Part shown: piece after piece, positions 5,500-6,888 of the stretch
Numbering within the stretch: position 1 is the first letter of the stretch
Layout of the letters: every line of letters starts with the position of its first letter
Assembly: GCA_024275815.1 (NCBI GenBank)
Contig: JAJRYI010000341.1
Location: 1 to 6,888 of the forward strand
DNA from: Actinomycetes bacterium
GTDB lineage: Bacteria; Actinomycetota; Acidimicrobiia; Spongiisociales; UBA5794
DNA length: 6,888 nt
Reading direction: 5' to 3'
The notes under the pieces: generated by a model
What the model saw: only the letters and a program-made list of their open reading frames with translations
The model's database searches: none
Told to the model about the DNA's origin: nothing
Program-made: the position numbers and the translations under genes

Positions 5500-6888
5500 T
5501 CATGATTCCTGCCGAGCCAGGTGATCGATCTCGCTTTCGCACTCCTTCGTGCCGAAGATGGTGAGCACGTCACCGATACGGATCGGGGTGTCTCCATGGG
5601 GTACGAGGACAGCGGTGCCACGTCGGATCGATACCAGCACGATGTCCTTTGGCCACGGCACCTCGGCGATCATCTTGTTGGCGATCGGTGAGCCCTCTTC
5701 GACGATGAGTTCGAAGAAGTCCGCGCCCGGTTGGGATCTGATCCTCTTGCGTTCCCGGTACAGCTCGCGTCCCTTCGACATCGACAGTGCCCGCTCGTAG
5801 GCGTTCACGACAGATACCCGCCGGAACATCCCGATGACCCTGCGGTTCCCGTCCTCGCTGACGACCGGCAGTCGGCCGACACCCATCGATGCCATTCGTG
5901 CAAGAGCCATCGAGACGGGGACGTCGGCGGTGATCGTGATCGGGTCGCGTGACATCGCCTCCCCAACGGTTATGTCCCTGCTTGGGCCGCCTGCCTTGAC
6001 GATGTCGGACAGGCTGAGGACCCCGACCAGTTGGCCGGTGTCGTTCACGACGGGGGCACCGTGATGTGACGTCATGTCGAAGAACTCTGCGGCATCGGCG
6101 AGCGACTGCCAGGGGTGGAGCACTCCATCGACTTCCTGCATGACCTCACCGACGTCGACGGTGTCGAGCAGGTCGATGTCTTCGTTCTTCGGTAGCTGGA
6201 TCCCCTGGCGGCGCAGGCTCGCCGTGTACGACGAGTCCGGGTGGAAACGATCACCGAGGTAGGTGGCGAGTGCTGCGGTCAGGATCAACGGCAGCACGAG
6301 GCCGTAGTTCTGGGTCAGTTCGAACACGAGGATCACGGCCGTGAGAGGAGCTTTCGCCGTTGTAGCAAGGACTGCAGCCATGCCGACGATGACGAACGCC
6401 CCGGTGTTGATCGAGCCGATGCCGCCGTACGTCTCTACGACGAGAGCGAACGCTGCTCCGAGGGTGCCGCCGATGACGAGGCTTGCCATGAACTCACCTG
6501 CCTAGCCGCCTCCCTCGCGTGTCAGGACCGTCGTGACGATCTTGGCGAGTGCAATGAGGCCGAGTGTCCACCAAACGTTCGATCCGGAGTCGGTGAGCCG
6601 AAGCAGGCCGTTGAGGAAGTCCAGGCCGGTACCGAGGGAATCCGGCCAGACGACACCGAGTAGTCCAACAGTGACACCGAAGATGATCGGACGGCTCCAA
6701 CCGGGGATCCGGTACTGCCACCGCCACCGTGCAGCGACGTCTTCGAACTTGAGGTTCGCAATACCGATCGCGACCGCGAGCAGCGCGAGGATCCCGTAGA
6801 GGATCAGCTCTTTCGGGTCGCCGAGGTCGTACGGTGGTGATGACAGGATGAGTTCCTGCCCGATGAGGAGCTCTGCCGTCACAGCTGC
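5500..6888 (-). pseudogene. CLC chloride channel/transporter with CBS pair and TrkA-C domain, interrupted by in-frame TAG, 5' end outside window
   Basis: CLC proteins move chloride across the membrane as channels or Cl-/H+ antiporters. Only the C-terminal part is in the window: about 128 residues before a TAG at 6502-6504 and 333 after it, in the same frame. The first part has CLC-like helices (YGILALLAVAIGIANLKFED, then IIFGVTVGLLGVVWPDSLGTG, then LGLIALAKIVTTVLTREGGG). The second continues AGEFMASLVIGGTLGAAFA, KAPLTAVILVFEL and SSYTASLRRQGI, as in CBS-bearing CLCs. Counting from the ATG at 6489, two CBS domains lie at about 110-167 and 174-232 and a TrkA-C-like ligand domain at about 258-326. 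The TAG aligns with the usual Ser of G-S-G-G before the GxFxP anion-pathway motif, here GEFMA with Ala for Pro. The gating-glutamate motif (GREGP) lies outside the window, so channel versus antiporter cannot be judged. Family and reading frame are near certain; whether the gene is dead, mis-sequenced or truly split is not. Confidence 0.8.
6487..6499 (-). promoter_or_regulatory. Possible re-initiation site downstream of the CLC amber codon
   Basis: AGGTGAG (6499-6493) matches the anti-Shine-Dalgarno well and lies 3 nt before an ATG (6489-6487), only 12 nt after the TAG. Ribosomes stopping at TAG could restart here and make a 329-residue C-terminal half. The same bases encode Gly-Glu of the GEF motif, so the match may be a by-product of coding, and the spacing is short. 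Confidence 0.3.

Noticed and set aside
4023..5564. Open plus-strand frame of 513 codons lying antisense to manC
   Set aside because: It is in exact codon register with manC, so its stops would require TTA, CTA or TCA codons in manC, which are rare in GC-rich genes. The translation shows no domain, while manC carries all family motifs.

Overview
The window is high-GC bacterial DNA (roughly 60% G+C by eye), densely coded on both strands. It looks like an ordinary chromosomal segment of an actinobacterium. The support for this is the GC-rich codon use, two start codons sitting 6-7 nt downstream of TANNNT boxes with no Shine-Dalgarno (leaderless geometry), and a membrane protein of a style common in Actinomycetota. 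A member of the Acidimicrobiia would fit, but that is a guess. I see no rRNA, tRNA, CRISPR array, insertion sequence or phage gene.

Layout. (1) 61-885 (+) encodes an uncharacterised membrane protein with one N-terminal anchor, an outside domain and three C-terminal helices. (2) 900-1442 (-) encodes a LOG/TIGR00725-like Rossmann-fold nucleotide-binding protein whose PGGxGTxxE motif is degenerate. These two genes converge on a strong hairpin at 891-925, which overlaps a second, mutually exclusive hairpin at 904-938. (3) A 112-bp divergent intergenic region (1443-1554) holds candidate leaderless promoters in both directions and a 10-bp-phased direct repeat. (4) 1555-3588 (+) encodes oligopeptidase B, an S9 serine peptidase with an intact Ser530/Asp615/His650 triad but altered substrate-pocket acids. 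(5) On the minus strand, transcribed from right to left, lie a CLC chloride channel/transporter with CBS and TrkA-C domains (5500 to the window edge), manC (4017-5453) and a small membrane-anchored protein (3613-4020). Spacing is 46 nt between CLC and manC and a 4-nt ATGA overlap between manC and the small gene, so the three are probably cotranscribed.

The main oddity is in the CLC gene. It is open in one frame on both sides of a single TAG (6502-6504), which falls where family members usually have Ser in the G-S-G-G stretch just before the ion-pathway GxFxP motif. One base change would restore it. It may be a nonsense mutation, a sequencing error, or a real split with re-initiation at the ATG at 6489. 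Amber reassignment is unlikely because oligopeptidase B in the same window ends naturally at TAG.

The functions are mostly housekeeping: GDP-mannose supply for glycans (manC), peptide degradation (opdB) and anion flux (CLC). I do not find evidence for a new multigene system here. The observations worth checking are the amber codon, the oligopeptidase B specificity residues, the alternative hairpins and the divergent leaderless promoters.
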